Source: Prevotella sp. (lineage in GTDB: Bacteria > Bacteroidota > Bacteroidia > Bacteroidales > Dysgonomonadaceae). From it: 64,000 bases of DNA. This document shows, one piece after another, positions 42,572 to 52,257 of this stretch. The translations under genes and the position numbers were made by a program. Under the pieces are notes generated by a model. It saw only the letters and a list, made by a program, of their open reading frames with translations, was not told where the DNA came from and searched no databases. The stretch is from NCBI GenBank assembly GCA_031285625.1, contig JAITVV010000092.1:124001-188000 (forward strand), in the 5' to 3' direction. Positions within the stretch are counted from its first letter, which is position 1; each line of letters opens with the position of its first letter.

Positions 42572-44722
42572 TTATGGAAATGAAGGCGGATCTACCTTAG
42601 TGCCCCATTGTAAATCAGGCTTGGAGGAAGTATTATATTCCAGTGTTGCTCCATTTGAGATATCCTTCCAGTCTATCCATGTACTATCATATGGTTTGCC
42701 ATCTATCTTTAAAGACCGTATATAAATATCTTTTTCCGACCCCCCTTTTATTACCAGGTCGCCATTCTTAAGCCGCATCTTTATAGAAGGGAAGATGGGA
42801 GTGTTTATTGAGAAGCCTCCAACACCCGGAATCTCCGGATATAGACCCACACATGCAAAAACATACCATGCACCCATTGTTCCCAGGTCATCATTTCCAG
42901 GAAGCCCATCAATCTTATTAAAGTACTGCTCATTCAGCACACGATTTATTATTTTCTGTGTTTTATCCGGACGTCCTACCCAGTTATATATCCATGGAAT
43001 ATGAAAACTAGGCTCATTTCCCGAAGCATACCAATCATCGTTATAACTTGCATCTAACCGTCTGAACAGATCATCAAGCCGCGCTTCCGCCTTGGCTTTA
43101 CCACCTACGATATCTATCAGTCCGCCTATATCATAAGGAACCATCCAGAAATAATTTTTGTATGTGGATTCACGGAAATCATCGCTTAATGGCTTCCATG
43201 AGCCATCCGCATTCCGGGATTGTAACCATCCTGTTTCAGGATTATACAGATTTTTCCACGATCGTGCAAAGTGAGTGTAGCGCCAGGTTGTAAATTCGTC
43301 ACCACAGGCATATAATGAAAATCTGGCAATAGCAAAATCGGCAGAGGTATATTCCAGTTGTTCAGATGCATTGTAATAGCCTTTTTCCAGATATTGTTTC
43401 AATCCCGGACGCACTTCTATTTTTTGTGACATTGAACCGGGAATTTCGGCTCCATGTTGCATTATCTTGAGGATAGGCTTAGGATTATAATTTCTGGCAC
43501 CAAATGCCCATGCATTTGAAATAAGTATCGGAGTAGGATCTCCCTGCATAATTCCGGTCTCTATATTTGCCATCGCCCAACGTGGAAATCCCTGTCCACC
43601 CGTTTCCTCTGCAAACAACTGATGAGAAATCACTATATCGGAAGCAATATCAGGATCGAGCATAGAAAGAAGCTGTATCTGTGTGTGATAGGTATCCCAG
43701 TTACTGAAAGAAGTATAATGTTTAGATTTAGTTTTATGGATCTTAAAATCCGCGCCCATATATTCCCCATTCACATCACTACAAACATTCGGATGAATAA
43801 GTACTCGATAAAGATGTGTATAAAACTGGATAGTGCGGTCAGGATTGGTTCCTTCCACTTCTATTCTGCCTAAATATTCATTCCATTTAGCTTCAGCCTG
43901 ACTTTTCGTAATATTAAAATTCCATCCTGTATTCTCAGCTCTCAGATTTTCTCTGGCATTTTCAATAGATACATACGAAACCCCTACTTTATATTGTACT
44001 ACTTTATTACTACTAACATCGAAAGTAAAATATACACCGGAGTTACTCCCTTCGGCAAAGGTTGATTTTTCTCTTATCTTATCGTCTTTCCATGTTCCTG
44101 TATCAACAGCTTTAGTATCAAATTCGGCAACAAAATATACCTTATACGGTGTAGGAGTTCCACAAAAATTACCTCCTTCGGCATACCCCTCACAAGTATT
44201 TGGACTTGTAATAATTACCGTGGCATTTTCTGTATGCGTTGCAGCTACACCTGCCCCGATTATAACAGTGCCTAAATTCTCACCCTGAGGATATTCATAG
44301 CGGGCCATACCTGTTCTTTCCGTAACAGTAAGTTCAGCTTTGATATCTTCCTGCACCATCGTTTCATAATAGCCGGCATGTCCTTTTTCTTCAGATAAAT
44401 TTATGCGATAGCTGATAATATCATCAGGGGACATTTGCAACCTTCCCTTTACCGGAAAAGTAGGAAAATTCCCCATATGCTCGCAGCCTCCACCGCTTAA
44501 CTGATTGATAACAAAACCCGACTGTTTGGAAAAATAAGACGGTGTAAACTGCACCATCCCGAAAGGATAAGTAGCTCCGGGATATACATATCCGGATGCC
44601 CAGCCTACCCCTTTATTACCGATGAGCGTATTTACCTTACTTGCATAGTCTGATAGTGCCGTTTGCGCATTCATTACTAAAAAAGGAATGATAAAAAGTA
44701 GACATATCAATCTGATTTTCAT
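42572..44722 (-). CDS. GH92 alpha-mannosidase
   Basis: A 716-residue exo-acting, calcium-dependent alpha-mannosidase with a signal peptide (about 1-19). The N-terminal beta-sandwich begins LIGNKGVGWASGYVYPGATYPFGMVQFTP. In the catalytic barrel, GNEPSFHIPWIYNWVG near 600 carries the general-acid Glu, and GNDDLGTMGAWYVFACVGLYPEIPG near 640 carries the general-base Asp. GH92 enzymes release mannose from alpha-1,2/1,3/1,4/1,6 links of mannan or N-glycans. It is the third of three GH92 genes on this strand. Confidence 0.93.
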   Translation of the reverse strand: MKIRLICLLFIIPFLVMNAQTALSDYASKVNTLIGNKGVGWASGYVYPGATYPFGMVQFTPSYFSKQSGFVINQLSGGGCEHMGNFPTFPVKGRLQMSPDDIISYRINLSEEKGHAGYYETMVQEDIKAELTVTERTGMARYEYPQGENLGTVIIGAGVAATHTENATVIITSPNTCEGYAEGGNFCGTPTPYKVYFVAEFDTKAVDTGTWKDDKIREKSTFAEGSNSGVYFTFDVSSNKVVQYKVGVSYVSIENARENLRAENTGWNFNITKSQAEAKWNEYLGRIEVEGTNPDRTIQFYTHLYRVLIHPNVCSDVNGEYMGADFKIHKTKSKHYTSFSNWDTYHTQIQLLSMLDPDIASDIVISHQLFAEETGGQGFPRWAMANIETGIMQGDPTPILISNAWAFGARNYNPKPILKIMQHGAEIPGSMSQKIEVRPGLKQYLEKGYYNASEQLEYTSADFAIARFSLYACGDEFTTWRYTHFARSWKNLYNPETGWLQSRNADGSWKPLSDDFRESTYKNYFWMVPYDIGGLIDIVGGKAKAEARLDDLFRRLDASYNDDWYASGNEPSFHIPWIYNWVGRPDKTQKIINRVLNEQYFNKIDGLPGNDDLGTMGAWYVFACVGLYPEIPGVGGFSINTPIFPSIKMRLKNGDLVIKGGSEKDIYIRSLKIDGKPYDSTWIDWKDISNGATLEYNTSSKPDLQWGTKVDPPSFP

Positions 44723-44874
44723 ATTGTTTTCTTATTATTATAGGAAACTATTCCTGTTCATACCTAACATTGTCGCTGTTCCGAAAAATTCAGGTATTCC
44801 GTGCGTTTACTGCATAAACCGCCAGAACAGCAAGCAGATGTTACTATTCATTTATTTAATTAACTTTATTCGCC

Positions 44875-47151
44875 TTATTTCTTCGAAAGAGAGAATGGAG
44901 CAGCGTCTTTAGTTACACCTCTACTCCTATTTGGCTGCCCGCTCATTTCATATTTTATAGTTCCGCCGTTTACTATGTCTTTGTATGTGATATAATTTTT
45001 ATTCAATGCATTACCATTCAGTGTAACCGATTGTACATACACATTGTCCTTGCTATTATTATTTGCTTCCACAACAAATTTCTTTCCGTCTTCCATTGTA
45101 ATGGTTGCTTTCTTAAATAATGGGCTACCCAATACATATTGGTCAGTACCCGGACAAACAGCATAAATGCCCAATGCACTCAGAATATACCAGGATGACA
45201 TACCTCCCTGATCTTCATCTCCCGGATAACCTTTTTCTGAGGAATTGTACAACCTGTCCATAATCTGGCGTGCCCAATATTGAGTCTTCCATGGTTGCCC
45301 TGCATATGAATACATATATATCATATGCTGAATAGGTTGATTACCTTGTGCATACTGTCCCATACCGGAAAGTTCCATTTCTTTCATTTCATGGATTACA
45401 CTTCCGTATGTACCCGGTTTGATAACATTAGGAACAGTAAATACCGAATCCATTTTTGTTGTCATCTTATCAGGTCCGCCAAACAGGTCGATCAAGCCCT
45501 GTACGTCATGAAATACAGACCATGTATAATGCCACGCGTTACCTTCACAATACGGTCCACCCCATACGAATGGGTCGAAAGGCTCCTGCCATTTACCATC
45601 ATTGCCCCTACCCCTCATAAATCCTGTAGAAGCATCGAATACATTCCGGTAGTTATACATCTGTCTTTCAAAAACATCCATATAAAACTGATTTCCAGTC
45701 ATTCTGGCCAGCTCATAACCACACCAGTCATCATAGGCATATTCCAGTGTCTGAGCACTAGATCCCGACGACTCAGGATATGGTACATAGCCTAACTGGA
45801 AATATTCTTTCCAGAAGATGCGACCATTAGCCCCACCCCACGGGCCTTTATTCATAGCTTCATGTGCATAAGCTTTGAGAGCGCGTTGCGGATCGAATGT
45901 ACGGATACCCTTTGCCCATGCATCGGCAAGAAGTGAGATTGCATGGTTTCCGATCATACCACCCGTTTCTCCGGGTTGCGACCATGAAGGCAACCAGCCG
46001 CACTGATCATGAGCATCAAGCAAAGCATTCATATATTGTCCCTGCATAGTAGGATGAAGAATATTTGTCAACGGAAACTGTGTGCGGAATGTATCCCAGA
46101 ATCCATTATCGGTGTACATATAGCCATTATAGATTTTACCATCATAAGGGCTGTAGTAATATGGTTCATTATTCGCATTACGCTCGTAGAATTTGCGTGA
46201 AAAAAGATTGGCACGGAAAAGGCATGAATAAAATGTCCTCATCTGTTCATCTGTTCCACCTTCAACGACTACCCTGTTCAGCAATTTATTCCATGTCTCT
46301 GCACCACGGGCTTTTGTTTGTTCCAGATTCTTATCACTACCCAATTCCCTGTTTAACGTTAATAAAGCCTGTTCAGGACTTATATAAGACGAGGCTGCTT
46401 TTGCCTGCACCTTTGTCCCTTTTTTGAACTTGATATATGCTCCAGCTCCCTTTCCTTTACGGTGGGCTTCACCAGAGAATATCTCATCTTTCTGATTCTC
46501 CCATGTACCATAAGCTTCAAACGGTTTATCGAACTGAACAACAAAGTAGTTGCGAAAATTTTCCGCATGATTTACGAAGCGTTGATTGTTTACCCAACCT
46601 GTAATTTGTCTTTTCTGTGGGTCTATCGTAACCTCACTCATATCAGTATAGCCATCTAGTACCAGATAGGCATCGCCTTTAGGGGGAAATGAAAAACGAA
46701 GATGTGCTCCACGTGTAGTGGGAGCCATTTCGGTAGTAATTCCATTGTCAAGAGTAACCTTGTAGTAATTTGGTTTAGCTATTTCATTATTGTGGCTGAA
46801 TTTAGAAGCTCGCTTTTCCTGATTTACAACTAATTCTCCCACCATCGGCATAAAAGAATATACAGCATAGTCGCTCACCCACGGACTGCACTGATGTGCC
46901 TGCTGGAATCCGCGTATTTTGTCTTCAGCATATTGATATTTCCATCCTTCACCATTAGGCCCGGTCTGTGCCGACCATGTATGCATAGCATAAGGCATAG
47001 CCGTAGTGGCATATGTATTCCCATAACTTAATCCGAAATTAGAATCTGTTCCCTGTAAGGTATTTACATATTGCACCAGGTCTTTTTGCTGTGAATGCAC
47101 AGCAATAACTGATAATAAATAAATGAAAACGAATATTGCGATTTTTTTCAT
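44875..47151 (-). CDS. GH92 family protein with Glu to Gln in the acid motif
   Basis: A 758-residue secreted GH92 member (signal peptide about 1-20). Family motifs are LQGTDSNFGLSYGNTYATTAMPYAMHTW at the N terminus, DTFRTQFPLTNILHPTMQGQYMNAL, and GDEDQGGMSSWYILSALGIYAVCPG near 670. The usual GNEP motif, which supplies the general acid, reads GNQPIQHMIYMYSYAG here, so the acidic residue is Gln. In a known GH92 with this change the enzyme cleaves mannose-1-phosphate diesters, which need no acid. It may therefore uncap mannosyl-phosphate on yeast mannan. It is 150 bp upstream of the next GH92. Confidence 0.9.
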   Translation of the reverse strand: MKKIAIFVFIYLLSVIAVHSQQKDLVQYVNTLQGTDSNFGLSYGNTYATTAMPYAMHTWSAQTGPNGEGWKYQYAEDKIRGFQQAHQCSPWVSDYAVYSFMPMVGELVVNQEKRASKFSHNNEIAKPNYYKVTLDNGITTEMAPTTRGAHLRFSFPPKGDAYLVLDGYTDMSEVTIDPQKRQITGWVNNQRFVNHAENFRNYFVVQFDKPFEAYGTWENQKDEIFSGEAHRKGKGAGAYIKFKKGTKVQAKAASSYISPEQALLTLNRELGSDKNLEQTKARGAETWNKLLNRVVVEGGTDEQMRTFYSCLFRANLFSRKFYERNANNEPYYYSPYDGKIYNGYMYTDNGFWDTFRTQFPLTNILHPTMQGQYMNALLDAHDQCGWLPSWSQPGETGGMIGNHAISLLADAWAKGIRTFDPQRALKAYAHEAMNKGPWGGANGRIFWKEYFQLGYVPYPESSGSSAQTLEYAYDDWCGYELARMTGNQFYMDVFERQMYNYRNVFDASTGFMRGRGNDGKWQEPFDPFVWGGPYCEGNAWHYTWSVFHDVQGLIDLFGGPDKMTTKMDSVFTVPNVIKPGTYGSVIHEMKEMELSGMGQYAQGNQPIQHMIYMYSYAGQPWKTQYWARQIMDRLYNSSEKGYPGDEDQGGMSSWYILSALGIYAVCPGTDQYVLGSPLFKKATITMEDGKKFVVEANNNSKDNVYVQSVTLNGNALNKNYITYKDIVNGGTIKYEMSGQPNRSRGVTKDAAPFSLSKK

Positions 47152-47187
47152 TTGAATTTAATGTTATGTTTTTATGTTATCGTAATT

Positions 47188-47270
47188 TTGTCATCCTGAC
47201 CATCAGAAAGGGTCTCGACCTTATAAGTAAGAACCAGAGAGAAAAGAGATTCTTCACTTCGTTCAGAAAC
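47188..47270. repeat. Dispersed repeat copy between GH92 genes
   Basis: The stretch contains TTGTCATCCTGACCATCAG and, in the right half, GAGATTCTTCACTTCGTTCAG, matching the copies at 16049 and 16871. The halves are imperfectly complementary, giving a hairpin between two same-strand glycosidase genes. Confidence 0.55.
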
Positions 47271-47357
47271 AACTGTTAGCTCTGCTGATTCTTCGAATTC
47301 GGCAGAGCGAAGCATAGCCAATGACAAAGAGAAATAACTCTTATTAAAAATACCTTA

Positions 47358-49688
47358 TTATATTCCCCACTCTTTATTCGGTTGGTCTCCCATATACAAC
47401 TCAAGTACCCCGCCTTTAGAAATCTCTGAAAAATCGATAAAACAATCTTTATATTCCTTACCATTTAGCAAAGCTTTCTGGATATAGATATTCTTAGAAG
47501 AGTTATTATGAGCTTTTATTGTAAATGTATCTCCTGTATAATATTTAGGATCAAGCTTAAATTCCACTTTATTAAAAACAGGGCTGGTAATTTCTAAACG
47601 TGTATCTCCCGGGCATACAGGATGTAATCCTGATGCTGCTAATACATACCAAGCGGACATCTGCCCCACATCTTCATTTCCTACAAGTCCTTCCACCTTA
47701 TTGGTATAAGCTTTGTCGCAAATATGTCGTGTCCATTTTTGTGTAAGCCATGGTGTACCCAAACGGTTGAAAAGGAAAGGAACATGATGGACCGGCTCAT
47801 TGGCATGATTGTAATAATCATTCCATAAAAGGCTTTCAGGTGTTTTCTCAAACATATTTGTAAGGTCGGCAACAGTTTTCTCCTGTCCTCCCATCAGTTC
47901 GACCATACCCGGAATATCATGCGGAACAAACCAGCCTTGCTGATATGCATTGGATTCTATACATCCGTACCATTCTTTGATACGTGCATTTTCAGGCCAT
48001 TCTTCCCAAGTACCATCTTCTTTTTTAGGGCGGAACCAGCCTTTTTCTTTGTCGAAAATATTCTTATATGCCTGCCCTTTCTCTGCGAATAATTTCTCAT
48101 CATCTGATTTTCCTAATTCTTTAGCCAGGCGTGAAATACACCAATCGGTATAGGCATATTCCAAAGTATGGGAAATACTCAAAGAACCTGCCGTATAACC
48201 AAGTTTATCATTACCAAATATCTTTGAAGTGTTTAAGGCATATTTATAAGCTTTCTCAACATCATAATTGCGAATACCTTTGGTATATGCATCAGCTAAA
48301 ACAGATAACGCCGGATTACCGATCATGCAACCGGAATATGCGTTTACTATTTCCCAACGCTCATAATATTCGCGACTACTTTCGTCAGCCAAAGTTATCA
48401 AAGAGTTTAACTGATCATTTACCAATTCAGGATTGATAATTGTCTGAAGTGGAAACTGACTGCGGAATACATCCCAGCCACTGAAAATAGTTCGTTTTGT
48501 AAAATCTGTTGTACCATGAACCTTTTGATCTCCCCCTATATATCGTCCGTCTACATCAGCATAGGCACGCGGGTCTATCATTGTATGGTAAAGGGATGTG
48601 TAAAAAATCGTTTTCTCATCTTTTGTACCGCCTTCTATCTTAATACGTCCGAGTTCTTTATCCCAGAGGCTTTTTGCTTCTTTTTGAATCTGGTCGAAAT
48701 CCTTATTCACCATTTCCGCTTTGAAATTTTTCTCTGCACCATCCATATCTACAAAAGATATTCCTACTCTCAGTATAACTTCTTCGTCTTTCTGAGTTTC
48801 AAATTCAGTGAAGAAACCAAGATGTTTTCCTTCAAGTTCTTCTTTCCCTTTAATTACAGGTGCTTCGGAAACTCTTTGCAGATAAGGGATACCTGTTGCT
48901 TCATCTATTTTACGTTTCCAGTCGTCAGGTATATTAGCACTCCAAAATCCATAATTATTAAGCGGCTTACTAAACTGTGCATAAAAATGAACGGTGTAAT
49001 CGGTCTTACCTTCGCCATTTCCCCAGCCTCCGCCATCAGGAGTACATTTCATCCATCCTTGGATAGTACTATCGTTCACTACCTTAATATATTGGTAAAC
49101 AGAAGTCCCACCTACCCTACGGGCCAAATCTATTTGAATGCGCGACTGTTTGTTTTCGGGGAATGTAAACTTTAATATCCCACTATGTGGTGCTGCAGTA
49201 GCCTCTACTTTGATATTATAATCGGTAAGTTCAGCCGAATAATAGCCGGCTTTGGCAATTTCTGTATTCTTATTGTATGATGAACGATAACCTTTTATGC
49301 TTCCATCCTCTTTACCTGCAATTGTTTTCAGAGATCCGGTGGTAGGCATTACAAGGAAATTACCTAAATCGCCATACCATCCCACTCCACTCATTTGAGT
49401 AAATGCAAAGCCCTCAATAGTCTGATGCTCATAGCTATAACCGGGACTATTGTCTCCCCCAGTGATAGTATTAGGACTTACCTGAACCATACCATAGGGA
49501 GTAGTTACACCGGGGAAAGTTTTCCCCAAGCCATGATAAGTTCCGGCAGCACCAACACTGGTACTGGCTCCAATAAAAGGATTAACATAATCAGAAGGGC
49601 TAAAATCTTCTACAGGCTTCGTAGCTGGAGTGCAGCTTGCTGCTATCAGACATAATCCTACTATAGAAGTTATTATCGCTTTATACAT
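47358..49688 (-). CDS. GH92 alpha-mannosidase, lipoprotein
   Basis: A 776-residue GH92 enzyme with a lipobox (GLCLIAASC, Cys at about 19), so tethered to a membrane. Family motifs are FIGASTSVGAAGTYHGLGKTFPGVTTPYGMVQVSP at the N terminus, SGWDVFRSQFPLQTIINPELV near 395, HANEPVHHVPFLFNRLG near 640 with the general-acid Glu, and GNEDVGQMSAWYVLAASGLHPVCPG near 690 with the base Asp. Loop differences from its paralogues suggest another linkage specificity. It follows the GH38 gene by 27 bp. Confidence 0.93.
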   Translation of the reverse strand: MYKAIITSIVGLCLIAASCTPATKPVEDFSPSDYVNPFIGASTSVGAAGTYHGLGKTFPGVTTPYGMVQVSPNTITGGDNSPGYSYEHQTIEGFAFTQMSGVGWYGDLGNFLVMPTTGSLKTIAGKEDGSIKGYRSSYNKNTEIAKAGYYSAELTDYNIKVEATAAPHSGILKFTFPENKQSRIQIDLARRVGGTSVYQYIKVVNDSTIQGWMKCTPDGGGWGNGEGKTDYTVHFYAQFSKPLNNYGFWSANIPDDWKRKIDEATGIPYLQRVSEAPVIKGKEELEGKHLGFFTEFETQKDEEVILRVGISFVDMDGAEKNFKAEMVNKDFDQIQKEAKSLWDKELGRIKIEGGTKDEKTIFYTSLYHTMIDPRAYADVDGRYIGGDQKVHGTTDFTKRTIFSGWDVFRSQFPLQTIINPELVNDQLNSLITLADESSREYYERWEIVNAYSGCMIGNPALSVLADAYTKGIRNYDVEKAYKYALNTSKIFGNDKLGYTAGSLSISHTLEYAYTDWCISRLAKELGKSDDEKLFAEKGQAYKNIFDKEKGWFRPKKEDGTWEEWPENARIKEWYGCIESNAYQQGWFVPHDIPGMVELMGGQEKTVADLTNMFEKTPESLLWNDYYNHANEPVHHVPFLFNRLGTPWLTQKWTRHICDKAYTNKVEGLVGNEDVGQMSAWYVLAASGLHPVCPGDTRLEITSPVFNKVEFKLDPKYYTGDTFTIKAHNNSSKNIYIQKALLNGKEYKDCFIDFSEISKGGVLELYMGDQPNKEWGI

Positions 49689-49715
49689 AATAATTTGGCT
49701 AGGTTAATATATTAG

Positions 49716-52244
49716 TCAATTAGTTTTTAATAATAGTGTTTTTATCCCGAAACGAGGCATAGACATTGAAATATTTCTCTGATCTTCAACTTTTTTTGTA
49801 ATGATATTTCCATTCAGATCAACTTCTTCTATACTGGAAACAGGGAATTCAAATTTAATTTTTTTTATTGAATCATCACTCTCTGCATTAAAAAACCTGA
49901 TGAGAATATTATTACCCTCAATTTTGAATGCAGTGACTTCATACCCCGGTTTATCTATACTCAGAAAAGATTTATCTGTCAGAGATATTTCTTTATGGAA
50001 AGAAGCTACTAATGGTTCATTCCATTTATTACTTTCTGTAGATATTGCAGCCTTATCCCACTTCCCACTATGAGTAATAATAGCATATTTCATTTTTAGG
50101 GGACGTGTAATCTTATAATCCGGCCCCCATAGGCCAACACCTGAATACTGAACGGTGAGGCCAAGAGGGGAATCCTCTGCATAAGAGTAAGAAGTTGTGT
50201 GGTCGGAAAGTACTGCTAGTCCATGTTTCTGATCTTTCTGTACTAGATCTACCCAATTCAGGATAATATTGTGCTTTATGCTATCCCATGTTCCGAAAAA
50301 AGTATTATCCAACTTACTTTCGCATACATCAAACGGGGCATTCTTATATAAAGTAGAAGATGATAAAGCTACAGGAAACAATACGTTTAATTTAAACTCA
50401 TCATTCGTATATGCTCTCCTGTTGTCGCGCCAGTTATCACCCTGTTTGTATTCGCCTATACCTACATTATTTTTCCAATTTACAGTCAGGTCAAAATCAA
50501 TACGCTTCTGGCCTTTGGTCAAAGTTATCATCTGACTGAAAGGATGTGAAGCAATTTCTCCTTCCACTTTTACTTTTGTACTGAAAGAATTATTTTCCAG
50601 TATAGTTATTTTAGCAGGGGAATCTGTTGTGGAATAGAATTTACCTTCATCATAGAAGTGTCCTCTGAGTTCTCCCATACTATATTTATTAGTTTTATCT
50701 ACGTATTCCTTATTTCCTTCCGCCTTTGCAATGAGGCTTTTGATTATACCACCTTTTGCAGGATCGAGTACGATCCTGTACATATCATTCTCAAGGATAT
50801 AATCCCCATTGGTACTGGTATGTACAGGAATACTCTTATTTACCGTAGCCTCTTTTCCTAAAACCTTAAATGTTGCATACCCTAAAGCAGGAACTTCTGC
50901 CTGAAAGGATACACAAATAGAATCTCCAACCTGCTCTGAATGAGAAGGTAGCAATTTATTACTTGAATTATATATAGCTACATCCCGCTGAACACCAGAT
51001 ATTGGTAAAACAAAATGAACCGGTTCGGTACGTTTTATGCCCAAAGTATTATATACCCTGATATAACCGTAACTATCTACGCCTGAGAGATTATAAGAAC
51101 CAACTGCTGCCTCAACCACATTATCAGCTATTTCATTTGTATTATTAGTCCATAATGTAATTTCCTGAGCCCATGTGCGACCCTTATATAAGCCGTTGTA
51201 AGGTACTATCCATGAGTCGTGATGCTGGGCCATCAATAAAGTACGCCACGCATCGTCAATTTTCTCCTGAGACGGATAATATTTATTATCGATATTTGCC
51301 ATAGCAGCTATCTTTTCAGCCATAACTATTTTATTCTCAGATACCCGAACTTCCTGTGCTATCTTTTGCAGTACCTGACTTCCCCACATTAAATTTACCC
51401 GGACATCTTCCTGCGAAAAATGATAATTATCATCTGTTCTGCCATCAGAAATATTTTCGATATAATTCTTCCATGTAGTGTATATGGATTTATTTTTTAT
51501 ACTGTCACCAAAGCCTATCCACGGCCCATTATTCCATCCGGCATCCTGATAACACATCCCCACAGGGTTCTTTATTCCATAGTCAAAGCTTGCCTTAAGA
51601 TATAAATCTGAATTACCCCATGCCTCTGTCTGCCATGTAGAATTATCTTCCAGTCTTTCGCTGGCGTACCGCGGAACTGTAAGTATAGATGTACCATCAG
51701 GTCCTATCCAGTTAACCAACTGTCTGCCATACGGCGCAGTATAGCCACCCCAACATGTATTGGGGCACTTTAATACTGCATATTTGAAACCAAACAATCT
51801 CAATATTTGAGGTAGACTACTTGTAAAACAAGGTTCCTCTACCGAATAAGTTATAAAATTGACATCAGGGAAATGTTGATGTATTTTCTTTATACCATAT
51901 TCAAATTGACGTATAATACTTTCACCTGAAATATTGTAGCAATAAGGCTGTGCATAAGTAGGATTTGTAAATTCTATCCTTTTGTCCGCCGCCATTTTTT
52001 TGAAATTATTATAGGCAACCCATTCCTTTACTTTTACAGTATCCCACGTTTCAGGTTCTATCTCCAATCCTATCTGCCATTCAGGATGCTTAGTAAGCCC
52101 ATCTACCATAAATTGTGTGACCCACATGGGATAATGTCCATAAATACCTCCATGATAACCATCAACAAAATAAGCCTGCTTCTGGGAGAAAATATTACCG
52201 CAAAAAGAAAGAAAAAGTATCGCAATAGCAGCTGTTTTTCCCAT
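49716..52244 (-). CDS. GH38 alpha-mannosidase
   Basis: An 842-residue secreted enzyme (signal peptide about 1-20, NIFSQ end). The GH38 N-terminal metal-site region reads FVDGYHGGIYGHYP, in place of the usual HxDxGW, giving a His/Asp set at about residues 28-31. The middle has PFRQ-like and CWGGYTAPYGRQLVNWIGPDGTSIL features. Long beta-rich C-terminal domains complete it (YSMGELRGHFYDEGKFYSTTDSP). GH38 enzymes cleave alpha-mannosides by a retaining, zinc-dependent route. The altered N-terminal metal motif may alter specificity. It lies 13 bp downstream of the SGNH gene. Confidence 0.85.
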   Translation of the reverse strand: MGKTAAIAILFLSFCGNIFSQKQAYFVDGYHGGIYGHYPMWVTQFMVDGLTKHPEWQIGLEIEPETWDTVKVKEWVAYNNFKKMAADKRIEFTNPTYAQPYCYNISGESIIRQFEYGIKKIHQHFPDVNFITYSVEEPCFTSSLPQILRLFGFKYAVLKCPNTCWGGYTAPYGRQLVNWIGPDGTSILTVPRYASERLEDNSTWQTEAWGNSDLYLKASFDYGIKNPVGMCYQDAGWNNGPWIGFGDSIKNKSIYTTWKNYIENISDGRTDDNYHFSQEDVRVNLMWGSQVLQKIAQEVRVSENKIVMAEKIAAMANIDNKYYPSQEKIDDAWRTLLMAQHHDSWIVPYNGLYKGRTWAQEITLWTNNTNEIADNVVEAAVGSYNLSGVDSYGYIRVYNTLGIKRTEPVHFVLPISGVQRDVAIYNSSNKLLPSHSEQVGDSICVSFQAEVPALGYATFKVLGKEATVNKSIPVHTSTNGDYILENDMYRIVLDPAKGGIIKSLIAKAEGNKEYVDKTNKYSMGELRGHFYDEGKFYSTTDSPAKITILENNSFSTKVKVEGEIASHPFSQMITLTKGQKRIDFDLTVNWKNNVGIGEYKQGDNWRDNRRAYTNDEFKLNVLFPVALSSSTLYKNAPFDVCESKLDNTFFGTWDSIKHNIILNWVDLVQKDQKHGLAVLSDHTTSYSYAEDSPLGLTVQYSGVGLWGPDYKITRPLKMKYAIITHSGKWDKAAISTESNKWNEPLVASFHKEISLTDKSFLSIDKPGYEVTAFKIEGNNILIRFFNAESDDSIKKIKFEFPVSSIEEVDLNGNIITKKVEDQRNISMSMPRFGIKTLLLKTN

Positions 52245-52257
52245 AATTATTAATCCT

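Noticed and set aside
48516-49175. 219-residue plus-strand ORF
   Set aside because: It is a shadow on the strand opposite a well-supported GH92 gene, with low-complexity Phe/Ile-rich translation.
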